A stretch of 64,000 nt of DNA from Margaritifera margaritifera (GCA_029931535.1 JAQPZY010001664.1:4866501-4930500), one strand, 5' to 3'. Counted from the first letter of the stretch, positions 35,844-48,194 are shown. Made by a program: numbers and translations. Notes: generated from the sequence alone by a model not told the origin.

Positions 35844-38267
35844 CTATGTGTGTCTGGCGAGAAAAAATGTTACTGTTCAGTATTTAGCGTGGCGAGAAAA
35901 AATGTTATAGGACACGAATTCTTAACATGATTGCAAATTCCCTCTAGTCTGTCTGCACCGCAATCGTAAAAAACCAGGCCAAAGGCATTATTTTTGCCAC
36001 ACTGCCTGTCTGGAATCTATAACAAAACACTTCGTCACTCATTATAAGTAATTTCATTGGCTACAAATATTTTCTTACCGCGTTCGCTTTGAATCGCCCT
36101 CAGTTGCTATTGACACAGTGAGAAGAGTAGACGTGTTTTTTTCTGTGCCTGACCGTTAGTCTCTTTACAAAATAAAAGCTAACACACAACCCATCATATA
36201 ATTTGGGATCAATGGAAATTGTATCAACCTTAAGTCAAAATACATCACGGAACGTTTGGATGTAATATTTTGCGAGAATTTTACATCTACGTTTTCAAAA
36301 GAAGGATTTTAGTAGACTATGTCTCCAATGCAATCTTGTGATATTTTACTGAAAAAAAGAGGATTTTTTTTCCTATCGATGTGATTTTTTTAATGGAATG
36401 TGTGTTTTTGAAATTTCTTAAGGAAAATATACCATAAAAAACGTAAGTGTCGTGATATTTTAAAAGTAGGAATAAAATATTCTCTCTCTCTCTCTCTCCG
36501 TCGTAATGTCAATTCTCTCTGTTTAACAAACACACACTAAGTTTCTTATACAATGATTTCGATTGAAACGATCATGGTATCTGTTCCCGTTTTTAAGATG
36601 CCTCTCCACAAATAAGTGTTGTGATATTTTTAAAAGTAGGAATAAAATATTCTCTCTCTCTCTCTCCGTCGTAATGTCAATTCTCTCTGTTTCACAAACA
36701 CACACTAAGTTTCTTATACAATGATTTCGATTGAAATGATCATGGTATCTGTTCCCGTTTTTAAGATGCCTCTCCACAAATGTTGGCAGTAGTCACATTG
36801 ATTATGTGAAATGTGACGTTAGTTTTGTAAATTTTTCAAAAACTTGCACACCTTAAAAATTGTACAACGATTTTTCCTCCATAGGTCAATCGTTGGATTA
36901 TATAAAATCTTGAGCTTAGTTGTTCTTGTGCATGTCAGGTATCTTAGCTTTGTTCCTATTTTGGCACTACAATGTGTCAAGAAAAAAAAAATTCTAGATC
37001 TACCGTTTTCCGAAGGAAACCAAAAAAAAAAAAAACAAGCACATAGCTTTACGGTGTAAGAATGACTCGAGTATGACCCATCCAATTCTGCACTCTATAA
37101 CCCGTCCTAGAAACCAAAAAAAAAACAACAAGCACATAGATTTACGGTGTAAGAATGACTCGAGTATGACCCATCCAATTCTGCACTCTATAACCCGTCC
37201 TATTCTACATTCTCATTCTTGAGCCCAAACATGCGTTCAGTAAAACTGTAACAATGTATGCCCTATTTTCAGTCAGTCCATTTTAGACTGCCAATCGAAC
37301 AAGACGCGTTTTTACTGTTCTCCCGTCTTCGGTTTCGGGAAATGTTGTAACATTGTTTGTAGCCGCAAGGCGTGTGCAGCAAAAAACATAACATATCTTA
37401 AATATTTGGGAGGCATACAACAAATGCTACTGCAATCATTCGACAAGAATTGTAACACGACTTTTTAAAAAACTGATGAATGAAAACAATTTTGCCAATG
37501 AACATTTCTATCACAGAATTTACCCTTGTCTTCAGAAATTCAAAGAAAGGGTAACCTTCTCTCTGTTTGAGGCAACCAATAGGTTTTTGGAAATTATTAC
37601 TGCTTTCATTTGACAATATTGACAATATTTCATTGTGTACACTGCTCACAGTAGCTAAAAGACGTTCGCGTGACTAGGTCAATCAGTACGAAACGGCGTG
37701 TATGCAGGCTAGTAAACTTTAGCCACTACTAGCTTTTAGTAAGTCAATGTATTGAAATTAATGTTTATCTTTGATATTGTATAAGAATGTTCAAGTGATG
37801 CTACTTTAGGTGCACTATGCTCACAGCAGAAAGTCAAAATAGTCCACGAGTCAGGATAAAGGTTAATAAAAAAAGTGGTTTTGTGAACATGATGGTTATC
37901 TATTTTTGTTAGCCCAGAGAAGTAGTGACCATTGATGGTAAAATGACACTGTGCCAAAGGATTGGAGCTCTAGTCTTACGTTACAACGTTGTCCACCTTG
38001 AATCATTGCCAATATTTTTATGTTTGACTATGTCTTTGTCTATGTTGTACACTAAAACTTAAAACCCCTTCTCTTGTGATAGTTATGTGTGTGTGAGGAT
38101 ATAGTAGTGTGCCCATAAGTACACCTACCCTTGCCTACGTGTGCGTGATTGTATAGTATGGTTGTATATCAGGGTTTAGTAGTGTTTCCATAACACTCCT
38201 ACCCATTTTTTGTTGGAGTTAAGGGTGTATGTTTTAATTGTCATAAGTTTAACACGGGGTCTATCCC

Positions 38268-38274
38268 TATATAG
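38268..38274 (+). promoter_or_regulatory. TATA-like box of right terminal-repeat ORF
   Basis: TATATAG, 75 bases before ATG 38349, within a TCCCTATATAGAGAGA context shared with the left arm. Confidence 0.5.
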
Positions 38275-38348
38275 AGAGACCTTCCTATCCTCAGAATCAC
38301 TACACAGCTTTACCGGTTTTCTCCAAGACCACTCCAAAAGAAAAAACA

Positions 38349-38582
38349 ATGTGGACTATTGTAGAGTCATCGACTATCATCTCGGGGATGTTGTTTAACC
38401 CAGACTATCCCATGTATGTCAGAACTTCATGGGTCATCACCAAGATCACAGAGACCGCTATCTGGAAACGTCGGATTTATGTGGAAAGACAAGGTTGCCT
38501 GAAGCGGGTGCTCCTCTACGAACCTGAAGTCCTACGCAGTCTCAGAAAAAGAAGACCCACCAGGAGATACCTTCTCTGTTAA
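38349..38582 (+). CDS. Terminal-repeat ORF, right copy, 77 residues, unknown function
   Basis: Begins MWTIVESSTIISGMLFNPDY and ends with a strongly basic tail (LRKRRPTRRYLLC) and TAA. There is no signal peptide, no clear membrane segment and no known domain. A TATA-like box lies 75 bases upstream and a histone-type stem-loop 32 bases downstream, so the unit has the compact, intronless form of a histone gene. A near-identical copy sits in the other arm, so each element carries two, both transcribed outwards. It is not a histone by sequence. An overlapping 62-codon frame at 38210-38398 is also shared by both arms, but it starts upstream of the TATA box and is less convincing. Confidence 0.55.
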   Translation: MWTIVESSTIISGMLFNPDYPMYVRTSWVITKITETAIWKRRIYVERQGCLKRVLLYEPEVLRSLRKRRPTRRYLLC

Positions 38583-38613
38583 CCCCCCCCCCCCAAAAAA
38601 AAAAAAAACCAAT

Positions 38614-38629
38614 GGCCCTTTTCAGGGCT
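38614..38629 (+). terminator. Histone-type stem-loop in right terminal repeat
   Basis: GGCCCTTTTCAGGGCT with one G-U pair at the base, TTTC loop, then AGCCA and CAAGAAAAGA. Same position and structure as the left-arm site, with a slightly altered cleavage region. Confidence 0.82.
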
Positions 38630-38882
38630 AGCCAATTTTCAAGAAAAGATTAATTTTTCCATGATTGCCCTACTTCTCTCTCTCTCGTTCTCTATTTTTC
38701 CTTTTCCCGTTCCTTTCCCGTTTGGCTCTCAAGTTCCCCCAATGTTAAGTTCCCGTTTGGCTCTCAATAGGCCCCAGATTCCATTCCCGTTTGGCTCTCA
38801 AGTACCCCCATGTTAAATTCCCGTTTGGCTCTGTATGAGAACCGCCTAAAAGCTTGGCTCTATTTACCCACCCTCTACTACT

Positions 38883-38888
38883 ATCGAC
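38883..38888. repeat. Polinton target-site duplication, right
   Basis: ATCGAC, identical to 22257-22262. Confidence 0.9.
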
Positions 38889-40405
38889 AGCCCAGAGGCG
38901 CAAAAAGTGCACCGGGCCATCGGAAAAATGATTGCCGTTGACATCCAGCCATACTCAATTGTTGTTGATAGTGGCTTTAAAGAACTGATTGATGTACTTG
39001 AATCAAGATACGTGCTACCAAGCCGCAAATTCTTCAGTGAAAAAATCATACCTGAGATGTACGATACAGTGAGGGATCGTGTCCAGGCTGCCATCAGCGA
39101 AGCAATATTTTTGTGTCTAATTACAGAAACTTGGACAGCGCAGACAACGACAACATCTTTCATGAGCTTAACGGCACATTGGATCGATGACAAATTTGCA
39201 CGCCAAGCTGCTGTCCTTCATTGTCAAAAGTTTGATGGACATCACACTGGAACTCGACTAGCTGATGCTCTACTGGACATGATGAATCGCTGGAATATTG
39301 AAAAACAACGTGTCCACTTGGTCATACGTGATGGAGGCGCCAACATGGTGAAAGCGATTCGTGATGCAGATCTTCCCAGCGTCAGTTGTTTTGCCCACAC
39401 ACTGCAGCTGGCTCTGCATGACGCCATTCTGACACAGCCATCTGTTGCTGACTTGATAACACTCTCACGAAAGATTGTGGGACATTTTCGACATTCTTCA
39501 AGTGCTACTTCGAGCCTTCATGCCATTCAAGAACAACTCGGAGTGCCAAACCATCAGTTGCATCAGGATGTAGTGACCAGATGGAATTCGACGTACCAGA
39601 TGCTGGATCGTTTGATAGAGCAAAAAAGAGCTGTGTCTGTGTATGTCGCTGAATGTGACGCGAAGTGCAATAAGGCGCTATCCATGACAACAAGCCAGTG
39701 GGCTTTAGCAACAAGAATTGTTGCAATTCTGCAGCCGTTTGAACAACTGACCCATGAAATAAGCTGCAGCAATTCCTGTTTTTCAATGACCCTACCAGCT
39801 GTTCAGGCTATCTTGTTGTATCTTCAGAAAGATGATTTTGATGAAGGCATCAAGAAGACAGTCAGCGAACTGATAGCATCATTAACGAGATTTTCGGGCT
39901 TGTATGAAAATAGCATGTATGCGGTGTCAGCTGGCTTGGATCCACGCTTCAAGCTACGTTTTTTGACCACTGTGCAGCAAATACAAGCCAAGACAGCTAC
40001 AGCTACAGTCCAGCCGTCGGAAGTTTTTCCTGCAGCTAACGAACAACTGCCAACAAAAAAACAGAAAAAGGACGACTTTTGGACCTCATGGGATCAGTTG
40101 CAGCCTGTTGAGGCACAGAACAACGACATGTCTGTCACCATAGAAACAGAAGTGAACAACTACCTGGCAGAGCCGTGTATTCCAAGAGACACTGACCCAT
40201 TGGATTGGTGGAAAATAAACATGTCAAGATTTCCCATCTTGTGTCACACTGCAAAGCGCTACCTTTCTGCACACCTACGAGCGTACCAAGCGAACGTCTC
40301 TTTAGTACAGCTAGCGATACCTTCAGTGAAACGAGAAGCTCTCTTAATGCTGACAACATGGAACGATTGGTGTTTTTGAAAGCTAACGCTGCATTAATGC
40401 GTTAA
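38889..40405 (+). pseudogene. hAT transposase, catalytic and dimerisation region (split gene, 3' part)
   Basis: Open from the Polinton border to 40379, with FKELIDVLESRYVLPSRKFF, ETWTAQTTTTSFMSLTAHWI, IRDGGANMVKAIRD and DVVTRWNSTYQMLDRL, blocks typical of ZBED/hAT transposases. The D..NM, RWNST and later W/E-containing segments form the RNase H-like catalytic region. The C-terminal dimerisation motif (TSVPSERLFSTASDTFSE) lies one frame over, in an ORF ending at 40405, so a one-base loss near 40265 breaks the protein. The BED finger that belongs with it is at 21966-22238, 16.6 kb away. Confidence 0.9.
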
Positions 40406-40682
40406 CTGAACTGTAAGTGACAATTTCTAAGTTTAGTTAAATTAGTTCCATTCCTAGTTTACACAGACTGGCAGAAGGATGCAAAAATTACATTCAGTTA
40501 ACTGTTTACTTTTAGTTTATGTATTAAATTTACTGAACTGAAACTTTTGCTTACATTTGAAATTTTGAATGTTGTCGGTAGACCTATTTTGTACACTATT
40601 CGTATTCGTATTCGGCCGAATAGTTGGTCCAATTATTCGTATTCGGCCGAATAGTGATAATCACCTATTCGGTACAGCCCTA

Positions 40683-40690
40683 ATTATAAG
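40683..40690. repeat. hAT target-site duplication, right
   Basis: ATTATAAG, identical to 21597-21604. Confidence 0.93.
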
Positions 40691-40753
40691 GTCTAAAAAA
40701 AATAAGAATAATAACCTTTGAGTTTGAAATGAATGTTAGAGTACTGACTACCA

Positions 40754-40881
40754 CAGGCATGTGCAACCTATGGCTTGCAACCTGGTTTTATACGCAGTAT
40801 GCTGTGGCTCGCGGGTACATTAAAAAAATACTTCCAGAGCTGTAATACTTCCAAAGCTCAGGAGGAAGTTGCACATGCCTG
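40754..40881. mobile_element. 128-base hAT-type MITE
   Basis: Perfect 14-base inverted ends CAGGCATGTGCAAC / GTTGCACATGCCTG, flanked by the exact 8-base duplication GACTACCA (40746-40753 and 40882-40889). Too short to code, so it depends on a transposase elsewhere. Confidence 0.88.
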
Positions 40882-40929
40882 GACTACCAATCTGTTTTTG
40901 TTGAAGTGCAGTTAAATACAAACTCTGGT

Positions 40930-42235
40930 CAAAATTAAGTAGTATATGTTCTAGAGGTCAGATCTTCATCATTTTCATTTATGACCAACTTCATCCTGTA
41001 CGACGTCCTTCAGCGAAGACTCAATGGCAATATGATAGACTCTTCAGAATGAATAGACAGATTTTTAAAATGTCCTATGCTGGAGGTCAGATATGCGCCA
41101 TTTTTATCTTAGACCAACTAAATAATGCAATAATTGTTTTAGTATAACAAGAGACCAAAGTGGGCCTGATATCACATACCTTTCTTACATATCTTAACAG
41201 TTGACCATTTTACTAAAGAGGCTTATATAATATATTAAGAACATAATTCATTGTAAACTATCTACCAACCTTTACATCATGCTGATTTGGTGATTTTACT
41301 CATCTGTGGTCCAACTAGATATCAAAATAATTTTTTGTGTGGAAAATCCCATATGAACTTCCATCTAGGAGGAGTAGCAATAAGGTTTTCAAGATGGTCA
41401 CTGTGGAGGACATACTGGAGGTCAGATCAGCATTATTTTCATTTGGGACCAACTAAACATTATAAGAAGTCCTCTAGTGAAAACCTCATGTTGATATGAC
41501 TTTCCATTCTGGATGAGTAGAGATAACAAGATTTTCACCACGGCTGTCATGATGGCCATATTGGATGTCAGATTTGCTGCATTTTTATTTTGACCAATTA
41601 GGCATCATAAGAAGTCTTTCTGTAAAAACCCTATGTTGATATGACTTTCCATTCTGAAGGAGTAGTGATAATAAGATTTTCAATATGGCTATTGTGTCGT
41701 CCATATTAGACATCCAAGTGGCAATATGACCATCCACTTAGGAGTAGTGATAACAAAATGTTAAAGATGGCCACTATGGTGGCATTATAGGATGTTAGAC
41801 CAGTACAATTTTCATTTAGGACCAAGTAGACATCGTAAGAAGTTTTTCAGTGAAAACCCTATGTTGATATGACCATCAATTTAGGAGTAGTAGCGATAAC
41901 AAGATTTTCAAGATGGCTGCCATGGTAGTCATATTGGATGTCAGATTGGCACCATTTTCATTTAGGATGAAGTTGACATCATAAGAGGTCTTTTAGTGAA
42001 AAACCCATGTTGCTATGACCATCCATTCTGGAGTAGCGATAACAAGATTGGATGTCTGAGCAGCACCATTTTCATCTAGGACCAACTAGACCATGGGATG
42101 AACGTTTGTGTGAAGTTTCATGGCAATCCTCCAAGCAGTTTAGAAGGAGTAGCAATAACAAACTTGTGCTAACAGATGGACGACGGGCAACAGATCATCC
42201 CATAAGCTCTTCTGGTCTATGACCAGTAAAGCTAA
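40930..42235. repeat. Dispersed repeat with ~130-base tandem units, copy right of the hAT element
   Basis: About eight diverged units with 'AAGATGGC(T/C)(G/A)C' and 'ATATTGGATGTCAGAT', ending with the same 3' block as 20930-21560 ('GTTTCATGGCAATCCTCCAA' to 'TATGACCAGTAAAGCTAAA'). Confidence 0.85.
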
Positions 42236-45200
42236 ACACCTGTTTCACAGGGTGGAAGTAGATACACTAAACAGGAATGTGTTTCACTGTCAGTGCACAC
42301 TGACAGGTTATGCACACTGGTCAAGGTTTAATCTTAAGTGGGCATGCATCAGTCAGGCATGTGTGTCCTATTTGCGATTAGCCATCTCAGCGATTTGTGC
42401 TACATGAGAGATGCCACTTTCCAATAATGGGTTTGATGTTATGAAGCATATTTGTGGAGTTTTCATTCCACATATTTTGCCAAGTACATGTATACAGAAC
42501 AAGACAATTTATATAATATATGAAGCCAGTATATGGAATCTTCCATTCAGAAATGCGTGACTGCAGGGCCAATTTGGATTTTTTATCTGCCCTTTTTTTA
42601 ACACCTAATACCAATGTGACTGGGCAGCTGACAGTACAGAATACTTTTTTTCCAGATTGTAAATTTTTTTAAAGGTTTTCAGTGTGGAATAAAAATCTGA
42701 TAAGATGATAACATTACTTTTTTGATAGGTTTCAATGTAGTTTAAAGATCTAAGTGTGGCTATAATTTATGCAGTGGTTAAAATGCGATGAGACTGCATA
42801 TATGTATATGCTTGTATATGTGCGGATGCCGATACTGACACCGGGGTTAGCAGAATAGATCTCCTCCTACTTCTGAGAGGTGAGTTACTGCCCAGTCAGG
42901 AAATGTATGTAATAAAAATAAAGAACTTATGTTGTGAGCATTTATTTATATTCTCAACATGGCACTGAAATGATTAACTATACATTTATCTAGTATAGGA
43001 TTTACATCCCCAATGGAACCTATCAATTATATATATTTGCACCATTTATTAAAATCTTATCTAAATAAGTAACCAAATTTATCAATATATTAGTATCAGG
43101 ATGGGTCAACATGTAAACAGACAAGAATGCACATGAACACCTTGACTCCATAAAATCTGTAAAGTTTGAGTGATAAATCTTCATTAATCAGATAGCATTA
43201 TACGTAAATTAAGAATGTATTGGTAACTCAATTAAGCTGATTTTATTCTGATAGTGATGACTAAAATTACCAATTAACCCTTAAGTGCATGCATGAAATA
43301 ATGCAAATTAGGATTTAAATTGTAAAATGCATTTGTTCAGTTTGTTAAATGTCTAGATTACTTCCATTGAAATGTCTATGCAGAGTTTATAGATCATAAA
43401 TAAACTAAGTTACACTGTATTTTATTTATTTTGTTCACATTTACGCCACAAAAAATATTTAAAAAATATTTAAAAAATAACATGATGACGTGTTTGACAT
43501 ATGGGGCTAATGACCGAATATGAGTTATGTCCCTTGAGTGGTGCTCATGTAATTTCTCTGAGAGAGAAACAAAGTATCAATCGCCAAACAGTAATTAAGA
43601 ATCGATATATTGAAAATGCTAATTTCATCTTTTCTTACTGCCAACATTTTAAATCACAGTGCTGTAATCTTGATCGTTGCTCAAGTTGAATTTGATAGAA
43701 TTTTAACATATTCATAGAAATGAATAAGTATAAGGACAACACACATTCACAGGATATGTGAACCATAAAAATATCTCTATCAATTGTATAGATCAATGTT
43801 TCGGTTTTTACTAAATCTGAAACCTCTTGAAATAATTTGTCCATTCCAAGCATATGATGTAATGATACAAATAATTTTGAAATTTAGAGAAGATAAGTCT
43901 ATTTACACATTATCACAAAATACTTTTCAGTTTCCCTGATCCACAAGTACTAGAAGACTGGATTCACTTTTACAAACACTCTTGTTCCTATTCTGCATAC
44001 TATAATGAAATAAAATATCTGAGTTCATGTTCACAACTTTTATTATATTTATATTATTTCTGATTAGTCCCTAATTAGTTATTTAATTAAAAATAAATTC
44101 TGAACCAGGAAAAAAGAATATTCATTCAATGTCAGTACTTAAGCCCCCAACCATAAGAAAATGTACTGGCCCTACAAAATCAAATCCTCTCGATCATAAA
44201 CTCATAAACAAGAATTAATATTAATTTCAATTCACCATAGGAAGGAAATAACACATTTACAGCATTTGTTTGCAAAAAGGATATTATAATTTACTAAAGT
44301 AATGAGCTGCATGAATGTTCCTTTGAATTCAGTCTTTCACAAGACTTTATTAAGTGCATGGGTTTAAAAAAAACAAAACAAAAAAAACTTCTGTAAATTA
44401 TAAATGAGTCCATTCTGCTGATGTCAAATGAGTAATTTAAACATTTTTATAGAATTTTTAAAAAGTGTAGTGGACACTCACTATAACAATACAGCTATTA
44501 AAAATTCTTGGATATAATTAATACCCATTTCCCCCCACCCCCACCCCAACTCCATGATAAATAATAGAACCACTGATCAGAAATGTGCTGTAATGTATGA
44601 TTCATTGACCTAAAGCCATTTGTTATAGTGAAAAACCACTGTCTTTGCATGCATTTTCCTGTGCTTCTCCATTATTGGGGTAAAATGAAGACTTTGCCAA
44701 ATGTAACGGGAGTATCCAGTTTAATTAAATACTAGACATACCTGAAGGGATGGATTCTCATTACACCAATAACCATCAAGAAATTCATCAATACACCAAC
44801 AAATTAGACCTGACATAACACAGCATAAGAACTGATTTGGGGACCCATTGTTTTATTGTGACTCTGGTTTAATGTTGTTTATGGTTGAGTGCCCTTGACC
44901 AGCCCAAACAAGAATATACACAATAGATAAGCACAATGCATAGGAGCTTGACAAGTAAGAAGTAGATGAACTCTTTTACATCAATATGCTCAATAATGAC
45001 ATGTGAAGAAAAAAAAAACTTTTTAATTATCAACCCTCTCAGTGTACAAAACCTATCGATTAACACAAATATTTTCTATGGCTTATTTCCGCATAAAAGA
45101 ACAACCAATAAAAAAGCACTTTCTAGAAAGGTTTGATTTTAGGAAGCTTCTGTGGACAGCAGTCAATTTTTTGATGTATGAAATATAAAGAAAAAATACC

Positions 45201-47196
45201 AAACCAGGTTGATAATATACTGGCTCGACACTGACCCACTAAACATAATTCTGGACGCGAAGTAAATGCTACAAAGTGCAATTCACAATACTGAAAGACT
45301 TGCTTTGATTTTATTTACTTAGAATGTGAAAATTTGAAAATCTTTTCTAAAATTCAACACAAGTTACGACTCCTCTGTTGCACTCTATGAATTAAGATGA
45401 GTTATGGATTGATACTTCAAACAAAAATATAGACCTAAAGACACTGGAAGGGTTTTGCAAGGGCATTTTTATTTTATTTGTCAGCCATGGATTACCTCCC
45501 CTGATTATAGGCAACAATATCTTCATGGGGTGTGACATATTAATGTTTCTAAACCATGTCTTTACAATTTTCTTACAATTTACCTGATGGAATGGTATGA
45601 AATACATTACTACTTGTTTCATCTGTCAGCGTATAAATATAGTGGTTTGTGTGGTGGTGCATTTTACATTCCACTTTTAGGTCAATAAATATATTGTTTT
45701 CTGCACAGTGAAAGAGCTCAATAGCAACATTTGATCTCTTCCTTAAAGATCTACATGTCAACCAAAACATACTAAACTCATATGACAAAAAATTGACAAT
45801 AATTTTTATTTTAAAATTAGAAAGAAAACTCCTCTGTAACTGTACAAATAGTATATCAGATGAGAAATAAACAATGATATACAGGTAAGTGTATAAAAAT
45901 TCAAGTTAATGAAAAATATATGTATATGTACAATTTATGATTTCTATGTTGGATTTTGTTATTTACAATGTACATATCAAGATATTATGGACCAATTTCA
46001 ATGATGGATCAAAAATGTCAGCCTCTGTTAAGCATAAAAATTGCAATGTCAGCTGTTTTCTTTAGCCTCTCTCAAGTCTTACAATTGCCGAGTGAACTGT
46101 TTTGTTCATATGAAACATTCACTTAAGCTAATGTAAATAAAAACAGCTTTGGACAGAAAGCTAAGAAAAAGCAACACTTGGCTCCAGATAAGCTGTAATA
46201 TTGACTGTCACTTTTCACATCTTAGCATATTGTAAGCATAGGAATATCATACGAAAACTGTTCCAGGAAAAATTACAACGAAAATAGATAACCTAGCCTA
46301 CACATAGACTAAAGGAAAAGTACATGGTAAAAGTAGATAAATTTCAATATGTGCATCATTATTTTGAAAAGAGAGGGGGCCTTCCCAAGTTTAAATATAT
46401 ACCTTTTGATAAACTGTTAACAACTCATCCAATCAGCTGACAATATATGACAATCATTTTCACTTCAACAGATCAAACTTAACACTCTATCTCGTTTGAT
46501 TTTACTGTCCACTAATAAAATATTATAATATGAAAAACAAACCAGTAAAACCTGTGAGTTGAGGACACTCTAAGGAGTATAAATTTGTCCATGATACTGA
46601 GGTTTAAAATAATCACAAATATAATAGAAGCAATAGTACATGTCCTTTATTAACAAGTGTCTTATATAAGTTGGTATCCACCAAGGCAAGTTTCAATGCA
46701 AGTCCAATTCTTGTTATGTTTTTCTTTTCTGCATAAAAAGGACTATTACTTACCAGAGGCTGCCATCTACTCTGCATCATAGCCATTTTAAATGATGCTC
46801 CACACAGGTATCCAGGAAAATGGTGTAAATTGGGATATGTTACAGCATTTATTTTAAAACTTGTACTCCCTGATTCGAAATAAATTTATCATCTGACAAA
46901 GTAATGACAGAAGACAAGTATTAAAGAAATGTCCTTTTGTCCTCCATTTTCAAACTTTACAGCGATAAAAGGAAGATTGCATAACTTGTAATTGGGAATT
47001 TTTCTGATGGCTTAAATTTTGTGATTTTTGTTATCTGGTCACAAATCCCCAAAATTAAGTACGAAAATGGAATTAAATGACTGGAAGATTGAAAATTTTG
47101 AAAAATAACCTTGCAAATTTGTTCAAAATTGAAAAATTGCAAACTTTCCACTGCATAAAACTTTTCTCATATATATGGTAAGTAGTCCTGCTTTAG
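42236..47196. other. Gene-free stretch downstream of afadin-like gene
   Basis: About 5 kb of AT-rich DNA. The start (42236-42330) resembles 61070-61150, a dispersed short repeat. No exon, RNA gene or transposon was recognised. Part of the high-coordinate end may be 3' untranslated region of the minus-strand gene. Many TTTATT (AATAAA on the minus strand) matches occur, so no poly(A) site was chosen. Confidence 0.5.
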
Positions 47197-47385
47197 CCTC
47201 AACATACATTAGCAAGAAGAGCGTTCTCTTGCGTACCACCATACATTAGCAAGAAGAGCGTTCTCTTGCATACCATCTACATTAGCAAGAAAAGCATTCT
47301 CTTGCATACCACCATATGTTAGCAAGAAGAGTGTTCTCTTGCATACCACCATATGTTAGCAAGAAGAGCGTTCTCTTGCGTACCA
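47197..47385. repeat. Five tandem ~38-base units with inverted repeat
   Basis: Core is AGCAAGAAGAGCGTTCTCTT, in which GCAAGA and TCTTGC pair around the centre, followed by GC(A/G)TACCACCATA. Confidence 0.9.
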
Positions 47386-48194
47386 TGTAAGGTACCTATA
47401 CAATACTATCTTGTTTCTATAACCTAATCTACAACCTATGGAAATTCTAGAAACACATTATATAATGCAAATTAACGTTATGAAGGTATGTACCTAGTAG
47501 CTACAGTCAACAAGTAACCCTTAGTATGCAAGGGAAAACAATGGAAATTGAATAATGATCACAACCTTTTAGTTTCAAATATCAACAACCAATAGCAATT
47601 CATCTACAGCACAAAAGCTTTGCATGGCTCTATTACCTTGCAAGTAAATGCCCAATCTGGTTTGCATAATGGTTACACATAATGAACAGCTACTGTACAT
47701 TCTTTTATAACTTTAGGGTTTATATAACTTGCCCTGTTAATGTGATTACAGCTTGAACAAAATTTCAGTTTACACATGTAAGCTCTGGATATTTAGTAAC
47801 GTATATCTGTGTATGACCCAACACTTTTCCTCAATGATGAATTTACTTTCATCTCATGTTCTGACATCACAGACTTAAAGGTCCAGCTTGACCAACCCTA
47901 AAAGGTACTTTACCTTCAGCCATTTTTCTCAGCCAGTCTGACCATGATATTGTAGCAAGTAAATGTCACTATCTGGTGACACATTTAGAGTTATCATCAC
48001 AAAATTTGAAGTGTTGCTGAACTCTGAATAATTTTCATTTAACACTTAAATTCTAGGCCACAGATATGACATCTTGATTTGAGCATAATTTTCCATGCAT
48101 GTGATGAAAGTCACTCAGGTGTATATTAAGGACATATTTGTTCAAAGTTCCATTTTTGGGAGTACATCTCAAATTTATAGTTTTCAATCACCTT

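Larger units (their letters stand above)
22263..38882 (+). mobile_element. Polinton/Maverick (adintovirus-like) element, internally degraded
   Basis: A 16,620-base element bounded by AGTAGTAGAGGG and CCCTCTACTACT, flanked by an exact 6-base duplication, with inverted terminal repeats of about 3.3-3.5 kb. The interior (25729-35609) reads left to right: polymerase B pseudogene, unknown unit, hairpin repeats, partial polymerase copy, ATPase pseudogene, small basic ORF pseudogene and a 1.4-kb minisatellite. A protein-primed polymerase, packaging-type ATPase, AG-ended repeats and 6-base duplications define Polintons. Integrase, cysteine protease, major and minor capsid genes are not recognisable, so this is a non-autonomous derivative. 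It sits inside the hAT transposase gene. Confidence 0.9.
35610..38882 (-). repeat. Polinton right inverted terminal repeat
   Basis: Reverse complement of 22263-25728, ending CCCTCTACTACT. It has two rather than three (GA)n-bearing units (about 36440-36785) and a private ~100-base tandem duplication at 37020-37200 (AAGCACATAG... to ...ATAACCCGTCCTA). Confidence 0.92.
21605..40682 (+). mobile_element. hAT transposon interrupted by a Polinton
   Basis: Ends TAGTGCTGTACCGAA and TTCGGTACAGCCCTA are inverted repeats, flanked by the exact 8-base duplication ATTATAAG. Subterminal 'ATTCGGCCGAATAGT' palindromes occur at both ends. Inside lie a BED zinc-finger N-terminus (21966-22238) and the transposase catalytic/dimerisation region (38889-40405). 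Removing the Polinton and its duplicated 6 bases leaves about 2.45 kb, a normal size for a compact hAT element. The transposase also has a frameshift near 40265, so the element is dead apart from the interruption. Confidence 0.92.
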
